Below, one piece after another: positions 11,403-22,529 of a DNA stretch of 64,000 bases. Each line of letters begins with the position of its first letter. Position 1 is the stretch's first letter. The position numbers and the translations under genes were made by a program. Source of the stretch: Viola odorata (lineage: Eukaryota; Streptophyta; Magnoliopsida; Malpighiales; Violaceae); the NCBI GenBank assembly GCA_963691705.1, contig OY829537.1, positions 18,786,078-18,850,077 of the forward strand. The letters are read 5' to 3'. The notes beneath the pieces were generated by a model. It was not told the origin of the DNA, did no database searches, and saw only the letters and a list, made by a program, of their open reading frames with translations.

Positions 11403-12497
11403 GGCCTCAATGCATTACTTTGCCTTTTGATCTCTCCACTTTTCAAATGCCTACGCAACACAGATATGCTCACACCTTGACTGAAAGATAAGGTTTGCAG
11501 AGTTGTTCTTCTTGAAAAAAGGAATTGCTTGAAATATTTCAGGGTCGATCATGATCCTTTTTCTTCTACAATTGTTAGCTTTGTTGTTTAAAACATCAGT
11601 GTTATCGCTTTCTCTTGCTCTTTTCCGTTTGAAAGTTCTTTGACTACTATTGAACATAGCAGAAATTTCATTGGTACTCCTAAGTTTTCCATCAATACTT
11701 TTTTTCTAAAGAGTTGTTGATACACTGCTCTTCTTTGAGGGTTTGTTAACTCAGGATTCTTACGTGCGACTACATGGGATGCGTAATTGAATTCTTGACC
11801 TGCAAAAAAAGACATAATCAATAATAAAAGTTGTGATTCGTTAATTCAGATAGCTTTTCAGGTTGAAATAGTCTTAAAATAAATTATTGTCACACCAACA
11901 CCATTATTGTGGACACTAGCACCATTGAACAAATCTTCATCCTCATCTATTTCGTATTGTTCATCTCCCTCCGAATTAAAAAGGACATTTAAGTCTAAGC
12001 TAAGAGCAATATCTTCAATTCTTGTATCATCATTGAGGTCAGGAAGAGGGAAAGATGGCATTTTTTTGTTCCTTGAGATTGTTCCATATTATCACGAAAA
12101 TCAATTGGAGGGAAGAAGAACACTACCGTAAATTTGAAAATTTTTGGTCAATTTTTGGTTGTAAAAAATATGGTGGATCAATTATGAAATTAGAGTTTTA
12201 AAATTCTGAAATTTTTGGCCAAATTTTGGTTCTAAAATATGGCGAATAAATTCTAAAAAACTGGGTGAAATTTGGGTTTCTTATCCTCACTGTTGGAACT
12301 CTAAAACACAGATATTTCTTGAAGAAAAACGCTACAATTTGATTGGAGAAAAATTAAGGAGAGAATACTGGATAATCACTCAATGATTAATGCAATAAGA
12401 GCTATTTAGTCACTAATCATACAATAACTGTAATCTAATTATTGTCTTGGTTATTGTAAAACTGTAAATTGGCATCTATTTAGACTTAGAGGGAGTA
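11403..12497 (-). pseudogene. Mariner-like element relic: 5' end and N-terminal half of transposase
   Basis: On the minus strand the element starts at about 12497 with a plant mariner terminus (TA, then CTCCCTCTAAGTCTAAATAG). Exon 1 (12061 to about 11896) begins MPSFPLPDLN and is acidic. The intron ends at a TTTTTTTGCAG acceptor near 11802, and exon 2 carries LTNPQRRAVYQQLF. A frameshift follows, then MFNSSQRTFKRK, NCRRKRIMID and, after another shift, LRRHLKSGEIKRQSNALRP, which ends at 11403. These align in order with the intact transposase at 60879-62390. The catalytic part is absent because the sequence changes abruptly to an LTR end at 11402. Confidence 0.8.
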
Positions 12498-13649
12498 ATT
12501 AGGGGTGCACAAAAATCGACCCAAACCAGAACCGCCCCGAACTGGCCCAAACTAACGTTTTTTTAGAACCGGACCGAACTGGAATTTTTTTTCGGTTTGG
12601 TCCAGTTCTCCAAATCTTTAAACCGTAAACTGAACCGTAAAACCGAGAGAAGTAGTTCATATATATCTAAACCAAAACTAAATTTTAATAGTAAAATACA
12701 TACATATATATACTATTAAAATTTAGTTTTGGTTTAGTGGTTAACTCCTTATCTCTCCTTTTAAAGGAAGAAGTTCAAATCTCCTTGGTTCCCACCACCT
12801 TCTTTTTTTCTTCCCTTTTAATCATTTTTCCTTTTTTTTTCCTTTTAAACTTAATTAAAACTCCTCATTTTTTTTATTTGTTATTTTAAAATAAAAAAAT
12901 TATTAAAGGAATTGTAGAAGAATTACTATATGGAAAAAATATTTTCTCCGTAGTAAGAAATAGAAAAGTTTAATCCTTTTTTTTTCTTTTAAACTTAATT
13001 AAAAGAGTTTATTTAAAATTTTAAATAGAAAATTTTGTTAAGAAATAAATTGTGTAAGAATTATGAGGATTTTTTTTCCGTAGTAAGAAATTGAAAATTT
13101 TAATAAGAAAAAAAAAATATTATTGTAAATTGTAATAGCATGTCATCAGTTAACTATATGTATAAAGTATAAACTAAGACTATTAATTATTAATAATATG
13201 GCACATACTAGTAATATTACCATTAATCATTACTTTAATACATAGTTATTAAGCTCGTAAAATATTTATTTTGTATCAACCTGTTTTAATTTATGTACTG
13301 TTGATTTTTTATTATTGCATGTTTCGGGCTGATGTACTATGTTAAAAGGATGTATTTTTTTCATTTCGTAGCGGTAGTCTGTAGTCATTGTTGATGGATT
13401 ACGTCATGGGCTGATGAACCAACCCATGAACCTTACGTTTTTTGCTTTTCTTTCTATCGGAATTCAGTTTTTTTTCTAGAAAAAAGGGCCCCAAACGGGA
13501 AAGAACTGGAACCGTCCCAAACCGAACCGGAAAAAAATAAAACCGGATTGAACAGTTAGTAATAGTTCAGTTCGGTTTTATTCTAACTAGAACTGTAAAT
13601 TTTCAGTTCGGTCTGATTCTAACTTGAAAATCGGACCGAACTGACCCGT

Positions 13650-14557
13650 TAGGGGTGGGCATTATTTGAATTTTCTGACCCGAATTTTTCAAATTTCGGT
13701 TAGGGTATTTCGGGTATCGGAAAATTCGGGTTCGGGTATTACATACCTGAAATTATTTTCGGGTTCGGTTCGGAATGAGTTTTTAGAAAATCGGATTCCG
13801 AATCTTTCCTTGGGTTAGGTCGAAGCCCAACCCCTCTTTTCTTTCCTCTCCCCTCTTTTTCTTTCTTTTCTTTCTTTCTTTTGTTTTGGCTGAAGCCTCT
13901 CTTTCCTTTCTTTCCTTTCTTTCTTTCTTTCCTCTCTTCTTTCTTTTCTATTTCTCTTCACTCTCTTCTCTTTTCAATTTCTGCAGCACAGGCACGGGGA
14001 TTTAAGTCGGACATGTAGGTTCGATGGTTGATTTTGGTTTGGATTTTATTTTAGTCAGATTAGAGATGTGTTGTGGTGGGTTGTGCAAGCATATCTGTGG
14101 AGGTGGTGGCAGATCTATGGTGTGGTGGTGGGTTGTGGTAGTTGGTTGATGAGGGTGACCTCTGATCTGTGGAGCTGAGGTGTTGGGTTGTGGTGGTTGG
14201 TCGAGGAGGGTGACGGCAGGTTTGAGAGTGGATTTCGGCTGCTGGATGTTTGGTAATTTGAGTGTGGATTTCGGCTGTGAAGTGGTGGTGGGATTGATGA
14301 TTGGCGATTGGTTTGATTGTTGGTGCTGGGCAGTTTTGGTGATTGGGTGTTTAATGGTTGATTTTGGTGGTTGTGATTTGACTTGGGATTGGATTAATTG
14401 GGTTTTGATCGAATGGATTTGAATTTTCGGAAATTCCGAAGTTTTGAAATTTAAATTTCAAAACTTCGGGTTCGGGATTTTTTTTGGGTATTTCAGAATC
14501 TCGATACCCAAAATAAAAATTTCGGGTATTTCTGAAATATCCGAATGCCCACCCCTA
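13650..14557. mobile_element. Second hAT-type MITE nested in the first
   Basis: The ends are TAGGGGTGGGCATT at 13650 and its complement AATGCCCACCCCTA ending at 14557. Subterminal ACCCGAA/TTCGGGT phrases are inverted on the two sides. The 8 bp flanks TGACCCGT and CGGTCCGT match at 5 of 8 positions, so the duplication is weak or decayed. The interior has a C/T microsatellite (13850-13975) and a G/T-rich part. The open frame at 14180-14422 is compositional. Confidence 0.65.
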
Positions 14558-14568
14558 CGGTCCGTATA

Positions 14569-14573
14569 CACCC
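14569..14573 (+). other. Ogre target-site duplication, left copy (CACCC)
   Basis: CACCC lies immediately left of the LTR terminus TGTCGCG at 14574 and recurs at 35981-35985 immediately right of the other LTR end. Five bases is the usual size for Ty3-gypsy integration. The site is inside the terminal TACACCCCTA of the outer MITE. Confidence 0.9.
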
Positions 14574-16502
14574 TGTCGCGCCCCGAAAATTAAAAATTTG
14601 CACGCGCCCCGAAAATTAAAAATTTGCACGCGCCCCGAAAATTAAAAATTTGCGAGTGTGCAACGAAATTTGGGACCTTACAATGCTCAGCGTAAACAGA
14701 CGCCTCGCAACATGCAATGAAGTCGCCACCCTAATTTGGTTGCTAGGTTTAGGGAACTTTAATCGTCATGGCATAGAAAATATAATAAGTAAAAAACTAA
14801 AGGCACAAAAAGGGGTATGAACCCCAGACAAAGGTTCGGGGTCGTATTATGGTCTCGGGAAGGTGTTAGGCACCCGAGTCAGATCCGAAAACGGTTACCG
14901 GTTGATGAGAGGTGTTTAAAAAGGTGTTTGAAAAATGCGTTTTGAAAAAGGGAGCCCTCAGAGGAATCGTCACTTTAGCCTTTTCTATGATCGTGACCGT
15001 TCAGGAATAATAAAAAGATCTTTCGGACGGGGTTACCGTTTATCAAGATCGATCGATTATCCCTGACCGTAACGTGATGGGACTGAATTTTCCGTAAGAC
15101 TGAATGAGTGCCCTCTTTTTTCATCATCGGGCCATGCATGATTAAATTAATTACTACGTGATCCTAACATGGATTGCTAACAGAGTACAAATTTAAATGA
15201 TAGATTTTTGAAGTGGAAAACTGATGTGGGATCGAAAGTCCCCATGTACATGCAGTCAATACAAACGAGAATTTAAAATCATATGAACATGGCATTTTAA
15301 GCAAGTCTTTAAACACGTTGTTCATATGGGTTGATTTTAATTCTAGCAGTTCTATATATCATGCGTACGATTGATATTTGCAGAAAGCATTGAATAAATA
15401 AAAAGGAATCGAAAGGCGTACTTTCGAGCGAAGCTTGAAATTAAAATGTTTAAACTTTGAACTTTGACGATCGATGCTCCATGTGAGCTATCAATCAGAG
15501 GGAGGGAAGAAAACAAGCTTCTTTGCTGTTTTTGGTGCCCCAAATACGTGGGAGGATGGTGGCTATTTATAGCCGAAGATCGCGTGAGGAGGGAGACGCG
15601 GGGCTGCGCGTGGTGGCCGGCTGGTCGCGGTGGCAAGGCTAGGGTGCTAGCCGTGATGATGGCGGAGGGACAGGAAGCTACGGACGCGATGGGAGCAGGT
15701 GGCTCGGGCGAGGACTGCTTCGCTGCACTCCCTTGGCACTGTTCACGTGCATCATGCATATTAATTCAAGGGCCATTGATCTGGTTGACTTTCCTTGGTT
15801 GACCAGATCAATAGCCATGATTAAATGGCCTTTTATCTGCTTTAAATGGCCTCGAGCCGGTTCCTGCCAACAAACGTTCTGACTTTTCGAGCCGAAGGTA
15901 CCAGCGCGTAGAGAAAAATATGACGGGTTTAACTGTCTACAGCGAATGACAAGAATTTTTCATCTAACGTGTTTATTTTCGCGTTAAAAAACGTGAAACG
16001 TTTGAACGGAAAAATAATAACGTTACGCCGAAAATTACACAAAACGCTGTAGACCGTTGCGAGCGGAAAAAAAGCTAGCAACTAGTTGATGGAAAACATT
16101 TTAAAGTCAAGCTATTGTGCGAGCGAGTTTACTCGGGTCCAATAAAAGCTCGAACGAAAATAATAATAAAATAATAAAAATACTAAAAAATGCTCTAAAA
16201 TATTAAAAATCCTAAAATTCATGTGATGACCTAAAACGAAGGAAAAACTAGCAAACGACTGCCGGATAATAAAAAATGTGACTTTTAAGGCTAAAAATAA
16301 TAATGATAATAATAATGAAAATACATGTCGAAAAATTAGAAATGCTATTTCGAAAGCCGACGATGCTAACGACGATGCTAAAATGCGATGAAACACTTAA
16401 AACTGCTAATGACAGTAAATTAACTAAAAATGACAGTAAATTAAGTAAATAACAGAAATGCTAAAATCAATTAAAAATGGCGTCAAAATTCGGGTATCAA
16501 CA
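14574..16502 (-). repeat. Ogre 3' LTR
   Basis: 1,929 bp, TG...CA. It aligns throughout with 32009-35980 after removal of the Mutator-like insertion, with only scattered base differences seen by eye. It carries a direct triplication of a 26 bp unit starting GCGCCCCGAAAATTAAAAAT at 14578-14653, which is single in the other LTR and accounts for nearly all of the length difference. Its own TATA box is at 15563-15571. Confidence 0.93.
15563..15571 (-). promoter_or_regulatory. TATA box of the Ogre 3' LTR
   Basis: The minus strand reads TATAAATAG in a GC-rich context. The same motif is at the same LTR position in the other LTR (32949-32957). Transcription would run leftwards, in the direction of the element's genes. 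Confidence 0.55.
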
Positions 16503-16520
16503 GTTTCCCCCTCTTTACTG
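16503..16520 (-). other. Ogre polypurine tract
   Basis: The minus strand reads AGTAAAGAGGGGGAAAC directly before the 3' LTR start TGTTGATACCCG. It primes plus-strand DNA synthesis during reverse transcription. The position and purity of the tract confirm the minus orientation. Confidence 0.8.
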
Positions 16521-17029
16521 TCTTATCGAAGTATTTGATAAGCAGTAAAGACAGTTGCCCCTATATCCGAATTTTGGCGACACAACGGGTCTTACCTCAA
16601 ACTTACAGTGATGATGTCGCTCTGGGAGGAGGTAGTTGCTTGATGTCGCTCTGGGAGGAGGTAGTTGATTGATGCTGTCACTGGGGATAAAAGGTGGTTG
16701 CTTGATGTCGCTCTGGGAGGAGATAGGTTTTTGATCCTGCAAAGATATAAGCTCACTATTCGGGTATCGAGAGAAACATAAGTTGCAGAAAATGAAAATG
16801 ATAACCACTCTACCGGGGACGGAAAGTGATTTTACGAGAATGTAAATGACAGCTCCACTGGGGGGTCTAACATGCAACAGACGTTGCCTAGGGAGGATAA
16901 CGCGCGATTCGCAGAAGTATGAATGATTTGTCCTAATGATGTTACTCTAAGAGGAGGAAATAATTATGCAGAAATGTAGAATTATGTGAAGGAGGTCACT
17001 TTGGGAGGGGAAGAAATGTTAGGGCTAAA

Positions 17030-17690
17030 AAGGTAAGACTACGCTATGCTATTACTCTGGGAGGAGAAGAAATGCTTGATGCTGAAAACTAAACTATGAT
17101 GTCACTTTGGGAGAAGGAGAAGGGCTAAGGCTGAAAACTAACTGCTGTCACTCTAGAAGGAGGTGAATGCTAGGGCTGAAAATATAAACAACGTCGATTC
17201 CCGTAGGAAAAGGCGCGAGATGCGGAAATTAAACTAAGGTCACTCTAGGAGGAGAAGAATGCTAAGGCTGAAAACTAAGTGCTGTCACTCTAGGAGGAGA
17301 AGAATGCTAAGGCTGAAAATTTAAACAACGTCGATTCCCGTAAGAGAAGGCGCGAGATGCGGAAATTAAACTAAGGTCACTCTGGGAGGATAAGAATGCT
17401 AAGGCTGAAAACTAAGTGCTGCCACTCTGGGAGGAGAAGAATGCTAAGGCTGAAAACTAAGTGCTGTCACTCCAGGAGGAGAAGAATGCTAAGGCTGAAA
17501 ACTAAGTGTTGTCACTCTAGGAGGAGAAGAATGCTAAGGCTGAAATCTAAGTGTTGTCACTCTGGGAGGAAAAGAATGCTAATGCTGAAAACTAAGTGCT
17601 GTCACTCTAGGAGGAGAAGAATGCTAATGCTGCAAACTAAGTGCTGTCACTCTAGGAGGAGAAGAGTGCTAATGCTAGCGGCCTTGATAC
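17030..17690. repeat. 45 bp minisatellite in the Ogre 3' region
   Basis: Units of the type GCTGTCACTCTAGGAGGAGA followed by AGAATGCTAAGGCTGAAAAC and TAAGT, about 45 bp, most regular between 17395 and 17690 (six to seven copies). More divergent copies to the left include a longer variant with AACGTCGATTCCCGTA. Because 45 is a multiple of three, a repetitive open frame of 15-residue units appears; it is an artefact. Confidence 0.85.
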
Positions 17691-19199
17691 GAACCTAGAA
17701 TGCTAATGCTAGCGGCCTTGATACGAACCTAGAATGCGTCTGCGTCCTGCTCAGGAGGTAACGACCCCAAGGACAAGACTTTCCCACGATTTGCAGCCGT
17801 AAGCAGTCCTCACCTGATATTAGTGTTTGCACTCACGCTCTGAAACAAGGCTAAGTGTTTTACACTCATAAAGATGCAACTAACATGATGCATAATTTAC
17901 AGTTCGCAATGTCAATCCAAGTGAATAGACTTCGAAGGAAGATGCACATGCATGGGTGTTCTAATAATCGATGGGACTTTTACGGAAAATAATGAAAGGA
18001 CGCGAAATGTCCAGAAAGAAGTTTGTTTTGGAAAAGATTGCTTTGCTTGGGGGTTGGAAGGCTTTTGATGAGTGATGCTTTGCTGATTGGCCCTGATGAG
18101 GGCGGGGTGTGCGAGCTCTTTCACTTTTTGTTGGGGATGCTTGCTTGACAGAGTGCGTGAGCCCTGAGATCCTTGCTGGGGGTGCTTTCCGTGTGGCTAG
18201 GGGCCCTTTTCTTGAGTCTTCATTGGGGAGCGTCGTCGCTGTTCCTTTTGCGACTCCCTACTTGAGTTGGCCTGGGGCCTCTTTTGCTTGACTTTACTGG
18301 GGAAGGATGCTTTGAGATTTCTCGAGTTGGCCTTGGGCCTTTTTACTCGAGTTCACTGGGGAAAGTTTTCTTCGAGATTTCTCGGATTGAGTTGTCCCCG
18401 GGCTGTGATTGCTTTGGCTCTTCGATTGTTTGTATTCTTCGAAGGTCTCCGAGCATTTTCTTTCTTTTCTTTTCTTTTCCTTTTTTCCCTCTCTTTTTTC
18501 TTTTTTTCCTCTCATTTTCCCTTTTTTTTTTTATATATATCCCTCCCTTTTTTTGATTTGATTTGAAATGCAACAGAGCAGAGCAAGCACAACCTTCATC
18601 TTGATCTTTTCCCCTTCTGTCTTGAGGCCTCGGCCTTCGTCGTTGCTGCTTCTTCGGTGATGGTCCTTAGCGATCTCCTGGTGACCTTTTCCGTCTCCTT
18701 CATCGTGCTCTTGGACTCGACGTGCTTTTACTTCCGGCTGGCAATTTTAGCTGAAACTGCTCTTTGGCTCCCGGGGTATGAGTGATATTGACGGTTTGGG
18801 GGAGTGATGACATATATGGTGGAAAGAGGGAAGAAACAAAAAAAGTGGAGAAAATCGTAAAAGTCCTACGTCATTTTATAGCTATCCCATGTCTAATGGC
18901 GCATGTACCCTGGATATTATGCGAACTCAACTAGTACCTAGTTAGGCTCTTACACTCATGAAGGATAAGGCGTGATGACTCAAAGATGCTTACCGGGATT
19001 TGTCTATGACTGCTTACGTCGGAGCAAACCGCGGATATAAGAGCAAACAGGTAATATCATGCATGACACGTAATTTGGATAGATGCTGGAGTTAACAGAG
19101 GGATTAAATACTCCTAACCTACGCGATGCATGAAAATGCTTATGAGAGTCGTATGCTTTTGTTTGAGCCGGGCTAAAGAGGGATTTTTGATTGATTTTT

Positions 19200-19495
19200 G
19201 ATTTTTGACTGATTGGTGGTTCGATTGCTAGAGGGTTTGATTGCTAGACGTTTGATTACTAGATGGTTTGATTGCTGGATGTTTGATTGCTGGATGTTTG
19301 ATTGCTGGTTGATTGCTGGATGTTTGATTGCTAGATGCTTGATTGCTAGATGTTTGATTGCTAGATGGTTTGATTGCTAGATGTTTGATTGCTAGATGGT
19401 TTGATTGCTGGACGTTTGATTGCTAGATGGTTTGATTGCTAGACATTTGATTGCTAGATGTTTGATTGCTAGACATTTGATTGCTAGATGTGGGG
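19200..19495. repeat. Short-unit tandem array (TTTGATTGCTAGATG)n
   Basis: About twenty units of 14-16 bp built on GTTTGATTGCTAGATG or CTGGATG variants follow each other head to tail. The array is non-coding and lies in the 3' untranslated region of the Ogre element. Confidence 0.85.
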
Positions 19496-21035
19496 GACGA
19501 CTTATTTGCAACGTTCTAACGAGAACCTAAGGTTGCCCCCCAGTGGGCTAGGCGACCGTACTCGACTTAAAGCTAACAAAGCGAGCAGGAATAAAAAAAA
19601 ATTTAAATAAAGGGAAAAGAAAGAGGGACTCCCCTGAACTGCGCAGCGGGGCTGCACGGGCGTCTTCTACAAGCTCCATGCGGATGACAGCGAGATGTTT
19701 CCCGTCCCTGTGAGATGCAGAGGGGAAAACGGAAAGGGAAATTAATTTGAAAACAAAACTGAGATAAGTTCAGGGATTCTCCCTTCCTTTAACTCGGCTT
19801 TTCGAGGGTGCCTATGACGTGGTCCCAGCCCCGGAACGCCTTGCTTAGATGCGTTGATTGGTTTCTTTTTTAGCTGCTTCGCGGGAACCACTGATCCAGG
19901 TCGTAGTAAGGACGAGATCCGCATTCTGTTTATTTGCTTGCCGGTCTTGCTGGACCTTCGCTGATTGGCTTCGTGATTGCTCGAGGATAAAGGGGATAAC
20001 CCTCTGTCCCCGTGATATGCAGCGGGGCTGCAAGGGCGTATGCTTACCGTTCTTCTGCAGGCAACAAATGGGGGTGACCCAGTCCTTGAAAAAGATATGG
20101 CAAGCACAAATGAGGAGTAAATGCAAGACAATTTTTAGAAAAAGTAATGTGATTGATAAGTTTTAAGCTCTCCCTTTTGGACGGGCAATCCGTGGGTCAC
20201 TGAGTGTGACTTGTGTCGGATGTTGGTTGATGATGGCTTTGTTGTTAGATGCTTTGTCGTAGCTCTTGCCTTGGCGTGGGTGACACTCGCAGCCTAGCTG
20301 TCCCTCAATTAAAGGATTGATCTTCACCGTGTTGATCATGGTGCAGAGGTTGGGAAACTGCTTGAACAAGACCGCATTGAGTATGTTGACGGTAGTTCTA
20401 GGGGGACATCTTTCTGTCGTGCTTTTTCCAGGAGTTGTTGCTTGCAAGGGTGTGCTAGGCGACCATGGCATTTTGGTGATGAGCTCCTTCCGAATAGGTG
20501 AACGGAGATGGGAGCCGACGTTGCTAATGTTCCGACAGCTCGGCCGACGTAGGATGGGCTTTGTGACTTTGGTCCAGCATTTAGTCCTTTGAGACTGGTT
20601 GTTTGCGATACCGGCTGTGCTGGTAGTACTGCGAGGAAAAGAAATTTTGCTTTAGATGGTGATGGTTTGTCTTAAAATCTTTCCTGATTCGCTCTTGAAG
20701 GTGGCCTGCCGTGGCAATTCAACAACCCCTACGAGCAGAACTCTCTGGTTCGAGCTGAGATGTGAGACCTTACGTCCCTGCAAAACTGAAGGTTGATTAG
20801 TGGCGTTAGTCTAAGTGACGCGTCTTACATCCCGAGCTACTCCTGGGGATCCATCCATGCCATGCCTCATTTTGTCATCTCACAAGTTAAAGAAAAAGGA
20901 TAACAAAATTTTAAAATAATGAGCATCTCCTGAAAAAACTTGTCTTATTAATTTCAGGACAAATGTTTGTGCTAGATTGTCATGATAAAACCCCTATGTC
21001 CTTGGTCTGGCCGAACGCTCAGTTCAATGACGCTT

Positions 21036-22394
21036 TCAGGCGAAGTATATTTTGACTGCATCGGCGTTTACCGGTCTTAGGAGATCGTCTCCATCCATGT
21101 TGGTTAGCATTAGGTCACCCCCTGAGAATGCACTTTTGACCAGATACAACCCCTCGTACCTTGGGGCCCATTTTCCTTGACTAGCCTCCTGATGAGGGAG
21201 AAACTTCTTTAGCACTAAATCCCCAGCCTCGAATTTGCGAGGTCGTACTTTCTTGTTATAAGCGTTGGCCATTCTTTGCTGATATAATTGCGCATGGCAG
21301 ATAGCGGCCAAGCGCTTTTCAGGAAGGAGGTTCAGCTGCTCGAACCTCACTCTCGCCCAATCTGATTCTTCTACTTCAGATTCTGCCAGGATTCTGAGAG
21401 AAGGGATTTCTACCTCAAGGGGAATTACGACTTCCATGCCGTAAACTAATGAGTAGGGAGTTGCCCCTGTGGATGTACGGGTTGCTATCCGGTAGGCATG
21501 TAGTGCGAAGGGAAGCATGTCATGCCAATCTTTGTGCATGATTACCATCTTTTGGATGATCCTCTTCAGGTTCTTGTTTGCTGCTTCGACTGCGCCATTC
21601 ATCTTTAGTCGATATGGTGACGAGTTCCGGTGCTTCACCTTCCAACGTTGACAAAGATCGTCGATCATTTTTCTGTTGAGATTGGTGCCGTTGTCCGTGA
21701 TGATGGTCTCTGAGACCCCGTGATGGCAAATGATATTTCTCTCAATGAATCGCACGGTCATTTTCTGAGTGATGCTGGAGTAAGAGGCGGCCTCTACCCA
21801 TTTAGTGAAGTAGTCGATTGCTACGAGGATGAAGCGATGGCCATTAGAGGCTGTTGGATGAATTTGGCCGATGATGTCGATTCCCCACATCGTGAAAGGC
21901 CAAGGCGATGTCATGCTGAAGAGAGGGGTTGGAGGGACATGGAGATGGTCCGCGTAAATTTGACATTTGTGGCTCCAGAAGTAGCTGATGCAATCTCGTT
22001 CGATGGTGAGCCAAAAATACCCTTGCCTCATTATTTGTCTGGCCATCATATGCCCACTTGCGTGTGTGGAACAGACCCCTTCGTGGATCTCTACTATGAT
22101 GCTCTTTGCCTTGGCCATGGTGACGCAGCGAAGCAAAACTCCATTCGCTCTCCTTTTATATAGAACCTCGCCGTCGAGGTAGAAGTCTAGTGCTAAGCGC
22201 TGGAGGGTCTTTTTGCTAACCCGGCTTGCCCCCGATGGGTACTCCCGGTTTCTGATGAACTGTACTAAGTCGTAGAACCAAGGCTTGCCGTCAGGTTCCT
22301 CTTCTAAGGCGACACAACATGCCGGAGTTTCCTTTACTTCCACTCTCAATGGTTGGAGCATTACTCCGCATTCTAACTTAAACATTGAGGCCAA
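21036..22394 (-). pseudogene. Ogre integrase (C-terminal part of pol)
   Basis: It inserts the element DNA into the chromosome. It continues in frame from the RNase H part upstream after the stop at 22532-22530. Order: zinc-binding region (HEGVCSTHASGHMM ... HKCQIYADH), in which the first of the usual two cysteines is replaced (FWSHKCQ); catalytic core with D in WGIDIIGQ, D in ITDNGTN and E in NGAVEAANKN; then a C-terminal domain with GDLVLKKFLPHQE and KWAPRYEG, ending MDGDDLLRPVNADAVKIYFA. The core triad is present, but the altered zinc site and upstream breaks make activity unlikely. Confidence 0.88.
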
Positions 22395-22529
22395 CGTGGC
22401 TAATGCGTCTGCGAAGCGGTTCTTTTCTTTGTCGACTCGGTCGAATTCGGTTTCCTCGAATTCCCGTGTGAGTTGGGTAAGTAGCCTTTGATAAGGGATG
22501 AGCTTGGAATCCTGTGTCTGCCATAGATC

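Larger units (their letters stand above)
16521..21035 (-). other. Ogre 3' untranslated region
   Basis: 4.5 kb between integrase and the 3' LTR with no recognisable protein. It holds phrases repeated at 16600-16740 (GATGTCGCTCTGGGAGGAGGTAG), a 45 bp minisatellite (17030-17690), C/T-rich sequence (18450-18560) and a short-unit array (19200-19495). Open frames here are short or repeat-driven. Long, repeat-bearing 3' regions are typical of the Ogre lineage. Confidence 0.75.

Noticed and set aside
14180..14422. 80-codon open frame
   Set aside because: G/T-rich sequence in a MITE with no stop by composition; Trp/Gly/Val-rich with no fold.
15352..15802. Open frames of 112-135 codons on both strands inside the Ogre LTR
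   Set aside because: They lie in the GC-rich part of the LTR, recur in shorter form in the other LTR, and contain no domain; they are promoter-region composition.
17396..17698. 100-codon repetitive open frame (15-residue repeat rich in Cys and Arg)
   Set aside because: It is created by a 45 bp minisatellite in the Ogre 3' untranslated region; 45 is divisible by three so the frame stays open by chance.
18109..18573. Several overlapping open frames on both strands
   Set aside because: The C/T-rich low-complexity part of the Ogre 3' region gives open frames in all directions with Phe/Ser or Lys/Glu runs.
19200..19495. CRISPR-like regular array
   Set aside because: Units are only about 15 bp with no unique spacers; it is a simple tandem repeat in a plant retroelement.
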